Below, in pieces: positions 1 through 8,635 of a stretch of DNA of 64,000 bases. This stretch comes from Curtobacterium sp. ZW137 (lineage in GTDB: Bacteria > Actinomycetota > Actinomycetes > Actinomycetales > Microbacteriaceae): the NCBI RefSeq assembly GCF_003762905.1, contig NZ_RJKS01000001.1:124001-188000 (forward strand), in the 5' to 3' direction. The position numbers and the translations under genes are program-made. Under the pieces are notes generated by a model. It was not told the origin of the DNA. It did no database searches and saw only the letters and a list, made by a program, of their open reading frames with translations. Within the stretch, counting starts at the first letter, position 1, and the number at the start of each line of letters is the position of its first letter.

Positions 1-137
1 ACGGACGACGCGGAGCCGGGATCGACGGCGTACGCCGCCGTCGCGGAGAAGACGCCGAGGCCGGTCGTCAGGCCGATGAGCGCGATGGTGGTGCCGACGG
101 CGCAGGCGCGTCGGACGCCGGATGTGCTGCGGTGCAC
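1..137 (-). CDS. Secreted protein, N-terminal fragment (runs off the left edge)
   Basis: Only the first 45 codons are in the window. A GTG start at 137 follows a purine-rich GGGGGAA Shine-Dalgarno about 4 nt upstream. The product begins with a classic signal peptide: basic residues (His-Arg near residue 2 and an Arg-Arg pair near residue 9), a hydrophobic core of about 20 residues rich in Ile, Leu, Thr and Gly, and a probable signal peptidase I site after Ala-Ala-Tyr-Ala near residue 37. It is followed by a Pro/Gly/Ser-rich mature start. The mature domain lies outside the window, so no function can be given. A short hairpin (160-177) lies in its probable 5' leader. Confidence 0.65.
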   Translation of the reverse strand, partial: MHRSTSGVRRACAVGTTIALIGLTTGLGVFSATAAYAVDPGSASS

Positions 138-159
138 GGGTTCCCCCAGGGTGTTCAGG

Positions 160-177
160 TCCGGTCACGGGACCGGA
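160..177. other. Small hairpin in the leader of the leftmost gene
   Basis: A 7-bp perfect inverted repeat TCCGGTC/GACCGGA with an ACGG loop lies 23 bases upstream of the secreted-protein start, read on the minus strand. A TATGAT-like -10 lies just beyond it (around 178-184). It may stabilise the mRNA 5' end or serve as an operator. The rest of the gap 138-283 shows nothing else clear. Confidence 0.3.
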
Positions 178-283
178 TCATAAGAGTTCGCCGAGAATCC
201 TCAGGCGTGATCGGATCGTACTGATACCCGCGCGCCCGCGGGGATCGCGTGACCGGAATGTGACCAGGGTTGGGGGTGCGACC

Positions 284-1186
284 TCAGGACCGCGAGGCCG
301 AGGCCGCCTGCTCCAGCGCAGCCCGGAACGCCGTCACTGCCGGGGACTCGGCGCTCGCCAGGCGCTGCGCCGTGAAGAGCGTCCGTCGGGCGGGGTCGGG
401 CAGCTCCAGCAGCCGGCACGTGGTGGTGCGGCCGGCCCACACCAGGTCCGGCATCAGCGCGACCGCGTTCCCGGACTCGATCAGGCGGATCTGGGCCTGT
501 AGGTCGGCGGTCTCGTACCGGACGTCGGGCTCGAAGCCCGCGCGGCGGCAGGTCTGCTCGGCGAAGTGGCGGGACGCGGCCCCGCGCGGCTCCATCACCC
601 ACGGGAGTCCCGCGGCCGACGCGAGCGAGTCGACCGGCCAGAGCGCGGTGTCGACCGGCGGCAGCGCGAGCCGCACCGGGTCCGTCGTCAGGTCGCGGTG
701 GTCGAGCCCGGGGAAGCGCGGTGCGGCGTGTGCGGGGTACTGCTCGGCGACGACCATGTCGAAGTCCCGCGCCCAGGTCTCGTTGAGTGCGGTCTCCGGC
801 TCGCGCTGCACCATCTCGACGCGGACGCCGGGGTGCTCGGTCGCCATGATCCGGAGCGCGGTCGGCATCAGTGCGAGCGCCGCCGACTGGAACACCGCGA
901 CCCGGATACGACCCTGCACGCTGGTGAGCGTCGACTCCACGGACGCCTGTGCGCGGTCGAGCGTGTCGAGCACGTCGCCGGCCGCGGTCACGAGCACCTC
1001 GGCCTGCGGGGTGAGCTGCAGACGGCGCCCGGCCTTCCGGAGGAGCTGCACGCCGGCCTCGCGCTCGAGCACGGCGAGCTGCTGCGAGACGGCCGACGGG
1101 GTGAGGTTCGCGGCCTCGGCGACGGCGGCCACGGTGCCCCGGATCGAGAGCTCGCGGAGGAGCACCAGGCGGCGGACGTCGAGCAT
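284..1186 (-). CDS. LysR-family transcriptional regulator, probable regulator of putA
   Basis: A 300-residue LysR-type regulator. The N-terminal winged helix-turn-helix (about residues 1-60) has the family pattern, with a recognition helix reading LTPSAVSQQLAVLEREAG. It is followed by a periplasmic-binding-protein-like effector domain. The ATG at 1186 is preferred because LysR proteins start a few residues before the first helix (MLDVRRLVLL); a GTG at 1210 would add eight atypical residues. Neither start has a Shine-Dalgarno. The gene is divergent from putA with an 82-bp gap, the usual arrangement for a LysR protein controlling the neighbouring catabolic gene, so proline or another amino acid is the likely effector (inference). 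Confidence 0.88.
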   Translation of the reverse strand: MLDVRRLVLLRELSIRGTVAAVAEAANLTPSAVSQQLAVLEREAGVQLLRKAGRRLQLTPQAEVLVTAAGDVLDTLDRAQASVESTLTSVQGRIRVAVFQSAALALMPTALRIMATEHPGVRVEMVQREPETALNETWARDFDMVVAEQYPAHAAPRFPGLDHRDLTTDPVRLALPPVDTALWPVDSLASAAGLPWVMEPRGAASRHFAEQTCRRAGFEPDVRYETADLQAQIRLIESGNAVALMPDLVWAGRTTTCRLLELPDPARRTLFTAQRLASAESPAVTAFRAALEQAASASRS

Positions 1187-1268
1187 GGAGAAAGCGTAGT
1201 TCAACTGCACGGTATGCGTCAGAACAATTCGCTTCCGCTACCGAAACCGCAGACGACACACTGATCCC

Positions 1269-4200
1269 ATGACCGACGTCCAGCCGCGCTCCGACGCAGC
1301 CTCCTCGACCGACCACGACGACCTCGCCGACGCGTCCGTCGCCCTCGTGCGCCAGTGGCTGGCCGAGGCCGAGACGTACCCCGTCGACGGCTCCGCGAAG
1401 CAGCTCGCCGGCGTCCTCGCCGACCCGAAGGGCCTGGCGTTCGCGGTCGGCTTCGTCGACGGCGTCGTCCGTCCGGAGGACCTCGGCGTCGCCGCGCGCA
1501 AGCTGCGCGCCATCGCGCCGGACGCTCCCGGGTTCCTGCCCAGCGCGCTCCGCGGCCTGGTGCGGCTCGGTGGCGGACTGGCACCGAGCCTCCCGTCGGT
1601 CGTCGTCCCCATCGCCCGACGCGTGCTGCGGAACATGGTCGGCCACCTCATCGTCGACGCGACCGACGCGAAGCTCGGTCCGGCCATCGCGAAGATCCGT
1701 CAGGACGGCGTCCGGCTCAACGTGAACCTGCTCGGCGAGGCCGTGCTCGGCGAGGGCGAGGCCGCCCGCCGGCTCGAGGGCACCCACAAGCTCCTGGCGC
1801 GGGACGACGTCGACTACGTGTCGATCAAGGTCTCCTCGACGGTGCACCCGCACTCGCCGTGGGCGTTCGACCACGCCGTCACCGACATCGTCGACAAGCT
1901 CCGCCCGCTGTTCCAGCGTGCAGCGGACTCGTCGCCGAAGAAGTTCATCAACCTCGACATGGAGGAGTTCAAGGACCTCGACCTCACCATCGCGGTCTTC
2001 ACCCGTCTCCTCGACGAGCCGGCGTTCCTCGAGCTCGAGGCGGGCATCGTCCTGCAGGCGTACCTGCCCGACGCGCTCTCCGCGATGCAGCACCTGCAGG
2101 AGTGGTCGGCCGGCCGCCGTGCCCGCGGGGGCGCCGGCATCAAGGTCCGGCTCGTGAAGGGCGCGAACCTGCCGATGGAGCAGGTCGAGGCGTCCGTGCA
2201 CGGCTGGCCGCTCGCCACCTGGCACACCAAGCAGGACTCGGACACGAACTACAAGCGGGTGCTCGACTGGGCGCTCACCCCCTCCCGCGTCGCCAACGTC
2301 CGCGTCGGTGTCGCCGGGCACAACCTGTTCGACGTCGCGCACGCGTGGCTGCTCGCCGGAGCGCGCGGCGTCCGCGACGGCATCGAGTTCGAGATGCTGC
2401 TCGGCATGGCGCAGGGCCAGGCGGCCGCCGTCCGCCGCACGGTGGGGTCGCTCCTGCTCTACACGCCGGTCGTGCACCCGGGCGAGTTCGACGTCGCGAT
2501 CGCGTACCTGATCCGCCGGCTCGAAGAAGGGGCGTCGCAGGACAACTTCATGTCCGCGGTGTTCTCGCTGCAGTCCTCGCCGCCGCTCTTCGCCCGCGAG
2601 GAGTCCCGGTTCCGCGCGTCCCTCGCACCGCTGGCGCAGCCCGGCGGTCTCGACGCTCCGGCGTCGCACCGCGTCGCGGACCGCTACGCCGCCGTCGGCC
2701 GGCCCACGCCCGGCCACTTCGAGAACACTCCGGACAGCGACCCCTCGGTCGCGGCGGTCCGGTCGTGGGGTGCCGCGATCACGGCCCGGGTCGCGTCCTC
2801 GACTCTCGGCGAATCGGGCGTCCGGGAGGCTCGCCTCTCGTCCGAGTCGCAGCTCACGTCCGTCCTGGAACGCGTCCAGAGCGCCGGCGCGGTCTGGGGG
2901 ACCTGGTCCGGTGCCGCGCGCGGCGCGGTGCTGCACGCCGTCGGCGATGCACTCGAGGCGAACCGCGCCGCCCTCATCGAGGTGATGGCCGCCGAGACCG
3001 GGAAGACGATCGACCAGGCCGACCCCGAGGTGTCCGAGGCGATCGACTTCGCGCACTTCTACGGTGAGCTCGCCGCCTCCCTCGACGACGTCGACGGTGC
3101 GGCGTTCTCGCCCGCCCGCCTGACGCTCGTCGCGCCGCCGTGGAACTTCCCCGTCGCGATCCCGGCCGGGTCGACGCTCGCCGCGCTGGCCGCCGGGTCC
3201 GCCGTCGTGCTGAAGCCCGCGCCGCCGGCCGCGCGCTGCGGTGCGGTGCTGGCGTCGGTCATGTCGACCGCGTTCGACGCTCTCGGCGCTCCCGCTGACG
3301 TGCTCGCGTTCGTCGACGTCGAGGAATCGACCCTGGGTACCGCGCTCGTCGCGTCGCCGCTCGTCGACCGGGTGATCCTCACCGGTGCGTACGAGACCGC
3401 CGCGCTGTTCCGCTCCTTCCGTCAGGACCTGCCGCTCCTCGCCGAGACCTCCGGCAAGAACGCGATCATCGTCACGCCGTCGTCGGACCTCGACCTCGCC
3501 GTGAAGGACGTCGTCGCGTCGGCGTTCGGCCACGCCGGGCAGAAGTGCTCCGCGGCCTCGCTCGTCGTGCTCGTCGGGTCCGTCGCGAAGTCGCGCCGGT
3601 TCCACTCGCAGCTGATCGACGCGGTGTCCTCGCTGACCGTCGGGTACCCGTCCGACCCGACGTCGCAGATGGGGCCGGTCGTGGAACCCGCTGCGGGCAA
3701 GCTGCTCGACGGGCTGACGACGCTGGAGCCCGGCCAGAGCTGGGCCGTGCAGCCCCGTCGCCTCGACGAGTCCGGCAAGCTCTGGAGCCCCGGTGTCCGC
3801 GGCGGCGTGCAGCGTGGTTCGGACTTCCACAAGACGGAGTACTTCGGCCCGGTCCTCGGCGTCATGACCGCGTCGTCGCTGGACGAGGCGATCGACATCG
3901 TCAACGAGGTCGACTACGGCCTCACCTCGGGGCTGCACTCGCTCGACCCGTCCGAGATCGGCACGTGGCTCTCCCGCATCGACGCCGGCAACCTCTACGT
4001 GAACCGCGGCATCACCGGGGCGATCGTCCGCCGGCAGCCGTTCGGTGGGTGGAAGAAGTCCGCAGTGGGGGCCGGCACCAAGGCCGGTGGCGTGAACTAC
4101 CTCTTCGGGCTCGGGTCCTGGGCTCCCGCTGCTGCGACCGCCGGGGCTCCCGTCTCCGCGCCGGTGTCGTCGTTCGTCCGGGCCTCCGGGATCTCGTCGG

Positions 4201-4751
4201 CGTCGCTGTCGCGGGCGATCGCGTCCGACGAGCTCGCGTGGACGTCGTTGTTCGGCGTGGCGACCGACGTGTCGGCGCTGTCGGCGGAGCGGAACATCGC
4301 GCGGTACCTGCCGTACCCGGGGGTGCAGGTGCGGTTGGCGGCTTCGGCTTCTGGTTCTGGTTCGGCTTCGGCTTCGGCTTCGGTCGAGTCGCTCGTCCGG
4401 GTCGTCGCGGCTGCGCTCCGTGCTGGGACGACGATCGACGTCTCGTCGGCCGGTCCCGTGCCGCCGGCGATCGCCGCGCTGCCGAACGTCCGGTCGGTCG
4501 TGTCGTCGGAGTCCGACGAGGCGTTCGGAGCCCGGGTGGCCGCCGGGCCGTCGACCCGCGTGCGGCTCATCGGCGGATCCGCATCGGCGCTGTACTCGGC
4601 CGTGGAGGGGCGCCCCGACGTCGCGGTCTACGCGGAGCCGGTGACCGAGGCCGGGCGCCTCGAGATGCTCCCGTTCCTCCGCGAGCAGGCGGTGTCGATC
4701 ACGGCGCACCGCTTCGGCACGCCGAACCACCTGACGGACGCGCTGCTCTAG
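1269..4751 (+). CDS. putA: Bifunctional proline dehydrogenase / delta-1-pyrroline-5-carboxylate dehydrogenase
   Basis: The 1160-residue enzyme oxidises proline to glutamate in two steps, passing electrons to FAD/quinone and NAD. The N-terminal half is a proline dehydrogenase barrel (VKVSSTVHPH-like and RLVKGANLPMEQ motifs near residues 190-300). The second half is an aldehyde dehydrogenase with the PPWNFPVAIPAG cofactor segment, a glutamate in LAETSGKNA (Glu726) and the catalytic cysteine in GQKCSAA (Cys760). There is no N-terminal DNA-binding domain, so it should not autoregulate; the divergent LysR gene probably does. No Shine-Dalgarno is present, and a CACACT -10-like element ends 6 nt before the ATG, suggesting a leaderless mRNA. 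Near the C-terminus an Ala/Ser/Gly-rich linker is encoded by a hexanucleotide array. Confidence 0.95.
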   Translation: MTDVQPRSDAASSTDHDDLADASVALVRQWLAEAETYPVDGSAKQLAGVLADPKGLAFAVGFVDGVVRPEDLGVAARKLRAIAPDAPGFLPSALRGLVRLGGGLAPSLPSVVVPIARRVLRNMVGHLIVDATDAKLGPAIAKIRQDGVRLNVNLLGEAVLGEGEAARRLEGTHKLLARDDVDYVSIKVSSTVHPHSPWAFDHAVTDIVDKLRPLFQRAADSSPKKFINLDMEEFKDLDLTIAVFTRLLDEPAFLELEAGIVLQAYLPDALSAMQHLQEWSAGRRARGGAGIKVRLVKGANLPMEQVEASVHGWPLATWHTKQDSDTNYKRVLDWALTPSRVANVRVGVAGHNLFDVAHAWLLAGARGVRDGIEFEMLLGMAQGQAAAVRRTVGSLLLYTPVVHPGEFDVAIAYLIRRLEEGASQDNFMSAVFSLQSSPPLFAREESRFRASLAPLAQPGGLDAPASHRVADRYAAVGRPTPGHFENTPDSDPSVAAVRSWGAAITARVASSTLGESGVREARLSSESQLTSVLERVQSAGAVWGTWSGAARGAVLHAVGDALEANRAALIEVMAAETGKTIDQADPEVSEAIDFAHFYGELAASLDDVDGAAFSPARLTLVAPPWNFPVAIPAGSTLAALAAGSAVVLKPAPPAARCGAVLASVMSTAFDALGAPADVLAFVDVEESTLGTALVASPLVDRVILTGAYETAALFRSFRQDLPLLAETSGKNAIIVTPSSDLDLAVKDVVASAFGHAGQKCSAASLVVLVGSVAKSRRFHSQLIDAVSSLTVGYPSDPTSQMGPVVEPAAGKLLDGLTTLEPGQSWAVQPRRLDESGKLWSPGVRGGVQRGSDFHKTEYFGPVLGVMTASSLDEAIDIVNEVDYGLTSGLHSLDPSEIGTWLSRIDAGNLYVNRGITGAIVRRQPFGGWKKSAVGAGTKAGGVNYLFGLGSWAPAAATAGAPVSAPVSSFVRASGISSASLSRAIASDELAWTSLFGVATDVSALSAERNIARYLPYPGVQVRLAASASGSGSASASASVESLVRVVAAALRAGTTIDVSSAGPVPPAIAALPNVRSVVSSESDEAFGARVAAGPSTRVRLIGGSASALYSAVEGRPDVAVYAEPVTEAGRLEMLPFLREQAVSITAHRFGTPNHLTDALL
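4340..4384 (+). repeat. In-frame hexanucleotide microsatellite inside putA
   Basis: About seven imperfect copies of GGCTTC/GGTTCT in a row encode a Ser-Ala/Ser-Gly linker in the C-terminal region of PutA. The unit is a multiple of three, so slippage would change linker length without breaking the frame. Confidence 0.75.
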
Positions 4752-4798
4752 CGCGGCGCGGCGGCGTGCGCTGCGGCCGCGCGGCGGGTGCCGGCGGT

Positions 4799-4860
4799 CG
4801 CACAACCAAAGTCAGCTCGCACCACGGGATCCCGTGGTGCGAGCTGCTTTCGGTTGTGCG
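4799..4860. repeat. Palindromic element, family A copy 1
   Basis: A 62-bp inverted repeat just downstream of putA. The outer arms read CGCACAACCAAAG / CTTTCGGTTGTGCG. The inner arms AGCTCGCACCACGGG / CCCGTGGTGCGAGCT are perfect around a GATC centre (here part of GGGATCCC). The outer arms recur at 15945-16008 and 18271-18332 with different inner arms. It probably terminates putA transcription, but the shared outer arm suggests a dispersed repeat family. The rest of the 4752-4972 gap is low-complexity GC. Confidence 0.8.
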
Positions 4861-4972
4861 GCGTGGCGTGTGTCCGGTCTCCGCGCGGAGTCGGGTGCCT
4901 CCGAGGTCGTGCGCGTTGTGTCGGTTGGGGCGCCGGGGTCCGGCGTCCGTCCGACCACGGAGGAACACCACC

Positions 4973-5413
4973 ATGACCGAACCGATCGCACGCCCGACCG
5001 CACTCGCCCACGTGCGGGTCACCGTGACCGACATCGCCCGGAGCAAGGCGTTCTACCAGCAGCTGCTCGGCGCCGATCCGGTGATCGACTTCAGCGACCA
5101 GGTGGACGAGCCGGGCATCCGGCAGGACCGCGAGCGCTTCTACGGCGGCTGCGTGTTCCAGCTCGGCGACCAGGTGTTCGGCCTGCGGCCGGTCGCTCCC
5201 GCCGGGCAGCGGTTCGACCCGGACACCGTCGGGCTCGACCACGTCAGCTTCGTCGTCGGCTCCGTCGACGAGCTGCACGAGGCCGCCGCCCGACTCGATG
5301 CCGCCGGGGTCGAGCACGGCGAGGTCACGGAGCTCGGCCAGGCCGGCATGACGATCCTGTCCGTGCAGGACCCCGACGACATCAACCTCGAGTTCGCGGC
5401 GCTGAGCAGCTAG
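4973..5413 (+). CDS. VOC (glyoxalase/bleomycin-resistance) family protein
   Basis: A 146-residue single VOC domain. It has two beta-alpha-beta-beta-beta modules, starting with LAHVRVTVTDIARSKAFYQQLLG and, at mid-protein, LDHVSFVVGSVDELHEAAARL. It ends with the typical DPDDINLEF segment, which supplies the last metal ligand (Glu) in many members. The ATG at 4973 is preceded by GGAGG with 9-nt spacing. VOC enzymes include glyoxalases, dioxygenases and resistance proteins. The substrate cannot be read from sequence, and the gene appears to be a single-gene unit between two palindromes. Confidence 0.85.
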   Translation: MTEPIARPTALAHVRVTVTDIARSKAFYQQLLGADPVIDFSDQVDEPGIRQDRERFYGGCVFQLGDQVFGLRPVAPAGQRFDPDTVGLDHVSFVVGSVDELHEAAARLDAAGVEHGEVTELGQAGMTILSVQDPDDINLEFAALSS

Positions 5414-5433
5414 GCGCGCCCCCGGGGCAAGCT

Positions 5434-5497
5434 TCGCGCCCCGCCACGGACATCGCGCCCCACCACACCGGGGTGCGATGTCCGTGTGGGGGCGCGA
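5434..5497. repeat. Palindromic element, family B copy 1 (convergent junction)
   Basis: An inverted repeat with outer arms TCGCGCCCC / GGGGCGCGA and inner arms ACGGACATCGC / GCGATGTCCGT around a short CCCCACCACACCGGGGT core. It sits exactly between the convergent VOC and thioesterase genes and is a likely bidirectional terminator. A second, more degenerate copy lies at 15866-15910. Confidence 0.75.
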
Positions 5498-5508
5498 CGT
5501 CGCAGGGG

Positions 5509-5940
5509 TCAGGCGTCGACGGCGACCATCGTGCCCTCGACGAGGGCACGGAGGTCCGCAGGAAGGGGGATCGGGCGGCGGGCGCCCTCGCGGTCGATGA
5601 TGACGTGCGCGAACTCGCCGGTCGCGAGCAGGGCGCCGTCGGACTGCCGGAACAGGCCGAACTCCCACGAGAGGCTCGTGTTCCCGAGGTGCTTCGACCG
5701 CATCCCGACGTCGATGACGTCGGGCCACACGGCGGACTCGACGAACCGGCAGCTCGACGACACCAGGACGGCGATCCACTCGGACGAGAACGGGTCGAGG
5801 CCGGCCTGCTCCCGGAACCAGTACGTCGCGGCGTTGTCCATCGCGCTGTAGTAGATCGTGTTGTTCACGTGCCCGAACATGTCGTTGTCGTTCCACCGGG
5901 TGGGGTAGGTGCGGCGGAACGGGTACTCGTCGATGGTCAT
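5509..5940 (-). CDS. Acyl-CoA thioesterase, hot-dog fold (4HBT family)
   Basis: A 143-residue single hot-dog-fold protein. The N-terminal RTYPTRWNDNDMFGHVNNTIYYSAMDNA segment has the W-x-D-x-D-x-x-G-H-V-N-N motif of 4-hydroxybenzoyl-CoA-type thioesterases, in which an acidic residue near the N-terminus acts in catalysis. It probably hydrolyses an acyl-CoA thioester in the cytosol. The ATG at 5940 has a GGAG Shine-Dalgarno. An upstream ATG at 5964 overlaps the stop of the ABC ATPase, so translation may be coupled to the bacteriocin-cassette mRNA, though no functional link is evident. Confidence 0.85.
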   Translation of the reverse strand: MTIDEYPFRRTYPTRWNDNDMFGHVNNTIYYSAMDNAATYWFREQAGLDPFSSEWIAVLVSSSCRFVESAVWPDVIDVGMRSKHLGNTSLSWEFGLFRQSDGALLATGEFAHVIIDREGARRPIPLPADLRALVEGTMVAVDA

Positions 5941-5960
5941 CGGTCTCCGATCGGTTTCCC

Positions 5961-6614
5961 TCATCCTCTCGGAGAAAGGTCGAGCCCTTCGTCAGCCCAC
6001 GCCATCACGGCCGGGTCGTGTGTTGCGACGACGATCGCAGCGCCGTCATCTCGGAGTTCCGAAAGCCGTGTGAGGACGTCCGCGCCGGTGGTGACGTCGA
6101 GTGCAGCGGTGGGCTCGTCCGCGAACACGACCGGCGGCCGACGAATGAAGAGCCGTGCGAGTGCGAGTCGCTGACGTTCACCGCCGCTCAGCGTGTGCGT
6201 CCGTGCTCCCTCGGGCAGGTCGAGTCCGACGGACGACAGTGCGGCACGCCGGAGAAGCGCTCGATCGGGTCGCTTCGTCGACGACCCGATGAACGCGACA
6301 TCGAGGTTCCGCCGGACTGACCAGTTGTCCTCCAGTGCACCGTTCTGGAACAGATGACCGATCGTCGTTCGGTACAACGCCGAGCGCTGCCGCCCGCGGA
6401 CGTTCGTCACATCGTGACCGCCGATCTCGATCGTGCCGGTGTCGAGCGGCGACAGGAGCCCGAGGCAGCGCAGGAGCGTCGACTTTCCGCTCCCGCTCGG
6501 CCCGGTGATCGCGAGCGAGCTGCCGTCGTGCACGACGAACGTGACATCGGACCAGAGCGGTGTCCCTCCGTGCGCCTTGCTGATCGACGTCGCACGGATG
6601 GGGACGTTGCTCAT
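5961..6614 (-). CDS. ABC transporter ATP-binding protein, lactococcin-972 group
   Basis: A 217-residue nucleotide-binding subunit. The Walker A motif GPSGSGKST lies near residue 35, the signature LSGGERQRLALAR follows, Walker B is VVFADEPTAALD, and the H-loop is VATHD. Length and order match the MacB/LolD class. The ATG at 6614 has a strong AGGAGG Shine-Dalgarno and overlaps the permease stop by 4 nt (ATGA), so the two are translationally coupled. Because it follows a lactococcin-972-type precursor and its associated integral membrane protein, it is best read as the dedicated ABC subunit for bacteriocin handling or self-protection (family knowledge). Direction of transport is not shown by sequence. 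Confidence 0.9.
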   Translation of the reverse strand: MSNVPIRATSISKAHGGTPLWSDVTFVVHDGSSLAITGPSGSGKSTLLRCLGLLSPLDTGTIEIGGHDVTNVRGRQRSALYRTTIGHLFQNGALEDNWSVRRNLDVAFIGSSTKRPDRALLRRAALSSVGLDLPEGARTHTLSGGERQRLALARLFIRRPPVVFADEPTAALDVTTGADVLTRLSELRDDGAAIVVATHDPAVMAWADEGLDLSPRG

Positions 6615-8578
6615 CGGAGTTCCTCCTCGTGAAGTCGTCGGACGATCGTGACCGACACGAAGAAGATGTCGATCGCTGCACTCGCGAACACCGCGGGCGC
6701 GCTTGCCTGTGCCCCGGTGACGGTGAGCGCCACGGTCGATGCGGTGATGACCGTCGCCGGGAGTGCGAGGGCCGGGGCCGAGGCGACGGAGAGCCGGCGG
6801 CCGTGGAGAAGCCCGATCATCGTGCGGCGACTCCGGATCATCCTGACCGCGCGACCGGTGAGCGCAGCGGACCACAGCAGCACGAGGAGGACCACGACGA
6901 GCGCCGCGACTGCGTGCCGGAGTCCGCGGTCGATCACGGCGGATCGGTAGGTCACGAAGTCCCGCAGCGGCTCGATCGTGGCGACCATGCGGGTCAGCCC
7001 GTGCGCCGCCACGTCCGAACGAAGCGCTGCTTCGTCGGTGAACACGATCTCACCGGTCGTCATGTTCGCAGTCAGGTAGTTTTCCGACATGGAGACCGTC
7101 GCAGCCGGCAGGACGGCGATGACGGGGGACTCGAGCGTGCTGGTGGCGGCGATGTCGTCCGTCGCGTAGTCGAACACCCTGCCGACATCGACGCGAACTT
7201 CGTCGATGTCGATCCTGGTGGGGACGGCTCCGGGATCGGTCGAGTTCTCGCGTTGGAACACCAGGAAGTCCCGCCACGCTCGACGCTCGGCACCCGTCAG
7301 CCGGACGCCCTCCGGGACGAGCAGGGTGAGCGCCTCGGGCTCGAGCTGATCGGGCGTCACCCGGCTGCCCCCGGGGGAACGGACGGGCTGCTCGCGCAGG
7401 TACTGCGCGTTCACGATGAGCACGTTACCGGCGTCCGGATCGTGGCTCCTCAGATCCGGCGAGATCGGATGGTCGGCGAGGATCGCGGATCCCGCGGCGT
7501 CGAGCCGCTCGTACACGCCGGCGAGGTCGGCCTCTGCCGCGTCCAACTCGGTCAACGACGACTCGAACGTCATCCGGACGTCGTCGAGCGATGTGTGCCA
7601 CGTGCCACGCTCCGACGAGTCGTGTCGCGCGAGCTCGACGCTGCTCCACGCGGTGGCCGCAGCCCCGGACGCCAGCGCGAGGGCGACGACGTTGCCGACC
7701 ATCGCGATGGTGAGCAGGGTGCGCCACGGACGCTCGCCGGCGATGCTCCGCACGATGGAGCCAGCGGGGATCACCGCCGTGGCGAGCGTCACGAACGCCA
7801 TGAACACCGAGGACGCGACGATGCCGATCCCCGCGGCGAAGACGAACGTCCCGAGTCGAGCCCCACCGTTGACGATCGTGAGCACCGTGGCAGCGACACC
7901 GATGCCGACGACACCGCAAGCGACGGCGCGTGCGGCGATCACCGCGGCGTCGAGGTTCGCCGATCGCAGGACGCCACGGCCGTGCGCGGCAGCGATCGCA
8001 ACGGCGTTGCGGCGGGACGCCTGCCACCCCGCGACACCGATGGCCACCAAGATCACGAGACACCCCGCGAGTGGGATCGCGGGTACCTCGCTGACGACCC
8101 AGAGTGAGACGAAGAAGGGAGACAGCGGGTTGACCGTGACCGCGACACCTGCGTCGCTCAACGATGATGCGAACGCCCGGGCGGACGCGCTGCCGGCATC
8201 GGTGGCGTACATCCCGTTGATCCGGTTGTCCGGCAGGTCCGCGAGCGGCCTGAAGCTGGTGACGAGCGTCGGGTCGAACCCCGCGACATCGTGGTCGAGG
8301 GAGCCGAATCCGCGCGCGGCTCCGCGGTTCGTGACGTACTCCGAACGCCTGACACCGGTGCCGGAGTCCGTTCGCAATTCCTTCACGACGGTCATGTCGT
8401 GCTCGGCGGCGGCGTCGCGCACGAGTCGCTGGAAGGCGCCGTCGTTCGAGGCGTCGGCGTTCCAGACGGTGATGACGTCGGTGGAACCGGCGGGGGCGAG
8501 GTCGTCGATGACGGCCGTGACGAGGAACGCGAGCCCGATGACGAGCGCGACGCTCCCCGCGATGAGTGTCCGGAGCAT
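6611..8578 (-). CDS. Bacteriocin-associated integral membrane protein (lactococcin-972-type immunity/permease)
   Basis: A 655-residue membrane protein. There is one N-terminal helix (about residues 5-25), a roughly 125-residue extracytoplasmic stretch, and a cluster of helices between about 150 and 310. A second large extracytoplasmic region follows (about 320-550), then four C-terminal helices. This MacB/FtsX-like layout is that of the putative immunity proteins in lactococcin-972 cassettes. The gene lies between the bacteriocin gene (58 nt upstream, with an intervening hairpin) and the ABC ATPase (overlapping). The GGGAGG that could act as Shine-Dalgarno lies in the hairpin arm about 13 nt before the ATG, so translation may be weak or regulated. 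A/T-ending codons look more common here than in flanking genes. Confidence 0.82.
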   Translation of the reverse strand: MLRTLIAGSVALVIGLAFLVTAVIDDLAPAGSTDVITVWNADASNDGAFQRLVRDAAAEHDMTVVKELRTDSGTGVRRSEYVTNRGAARGFGSLDHDVAGFDPTLVTSFRPLADLPDNRINGMYATDAGSASARAFASSLSDAGVAVTVNPLSPFFVSLWVVSEVPAIPLAGCLVILVAIGVAGWQASRRNAVAIAAAHGRGVLRSANLDAAVIAARAVACGVVGIGVAATVLTIVNGGARLGTFVFAAGIGIVASSVFMAFVTLATAVIPAGSIVRSIAGERPWRTLLTIAMVGNVVALALASGAAATAWSSVELARHDSSERGTWHTSLDDVRMTFESSLTELDAAEADLAGVYERLDAAGSAILADHPISPDLRSHDPDAGNVLIVNAQYLREQPVRSPGGSRVTPDQLEPEALTLLVPEGVRLTGAERRAWRDFLVFQRENSTDPGAVPTRIDIDEVRVDVGRVFDYATDDIAATSTLESPVIAVLPAATVSMSENYLTANMTTGEIVFTDEAALRSDVAAHGLTRMVATIEPLRDFVTYRSAVIDRGLRHAVAALVVVLLVLLWSAALTGRAVRMIRSRRTMIGLLHGRRLSVASAPALALPATVITASTVALTVTGAQASAPAVFASAAIDIFFVSVTIVRRLHEEELR

Positions 8579-8592
8579 GTCGATGCAGTGGC

Positions 8593-8621
8593 CTCCCGGA
8601 TCGTCAGCCGATCCGGGAGGC
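8593..8621 (-). terminator. Intra-operon hairpin between bacteriocin and permease genes
   Basis: A perfect 12-bp stem CCTCCCGGATCG / CGATCCGGGAGG with a 5-nt loop starts 14 nt after the bacteriocin stop codon. With no U-tract it is likely a partial terminator or a 3' stabiliser. Either would give abundant bacteriocin mRNA and less transporter mRNA. The 3' arm contains the only purine-rich GGGAGG before the permease start, so folding could also mask the ribosome site. Confidence 0.7.
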
Positions 8622-8635
8622 GGGTCCTGATCGGC

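Noticed and set aside
201..4805. Very long open frame on the strand opposite putA (over 1500 codons)
   Set aside because: GC-rich genes leave long stop-free frames on the other strand. Translation is Arg/Pro/Gly-rich with no motifs, while the plus-strand PutA is complete with catalytic residues.
4752..4972. Family A palindrome as a REP element with tRNA-like fold
   Set aside because: The arms are complementary but do not form a cloverleaf and no anticodon loop is evident; no tRNA call is made anywhere in the window.
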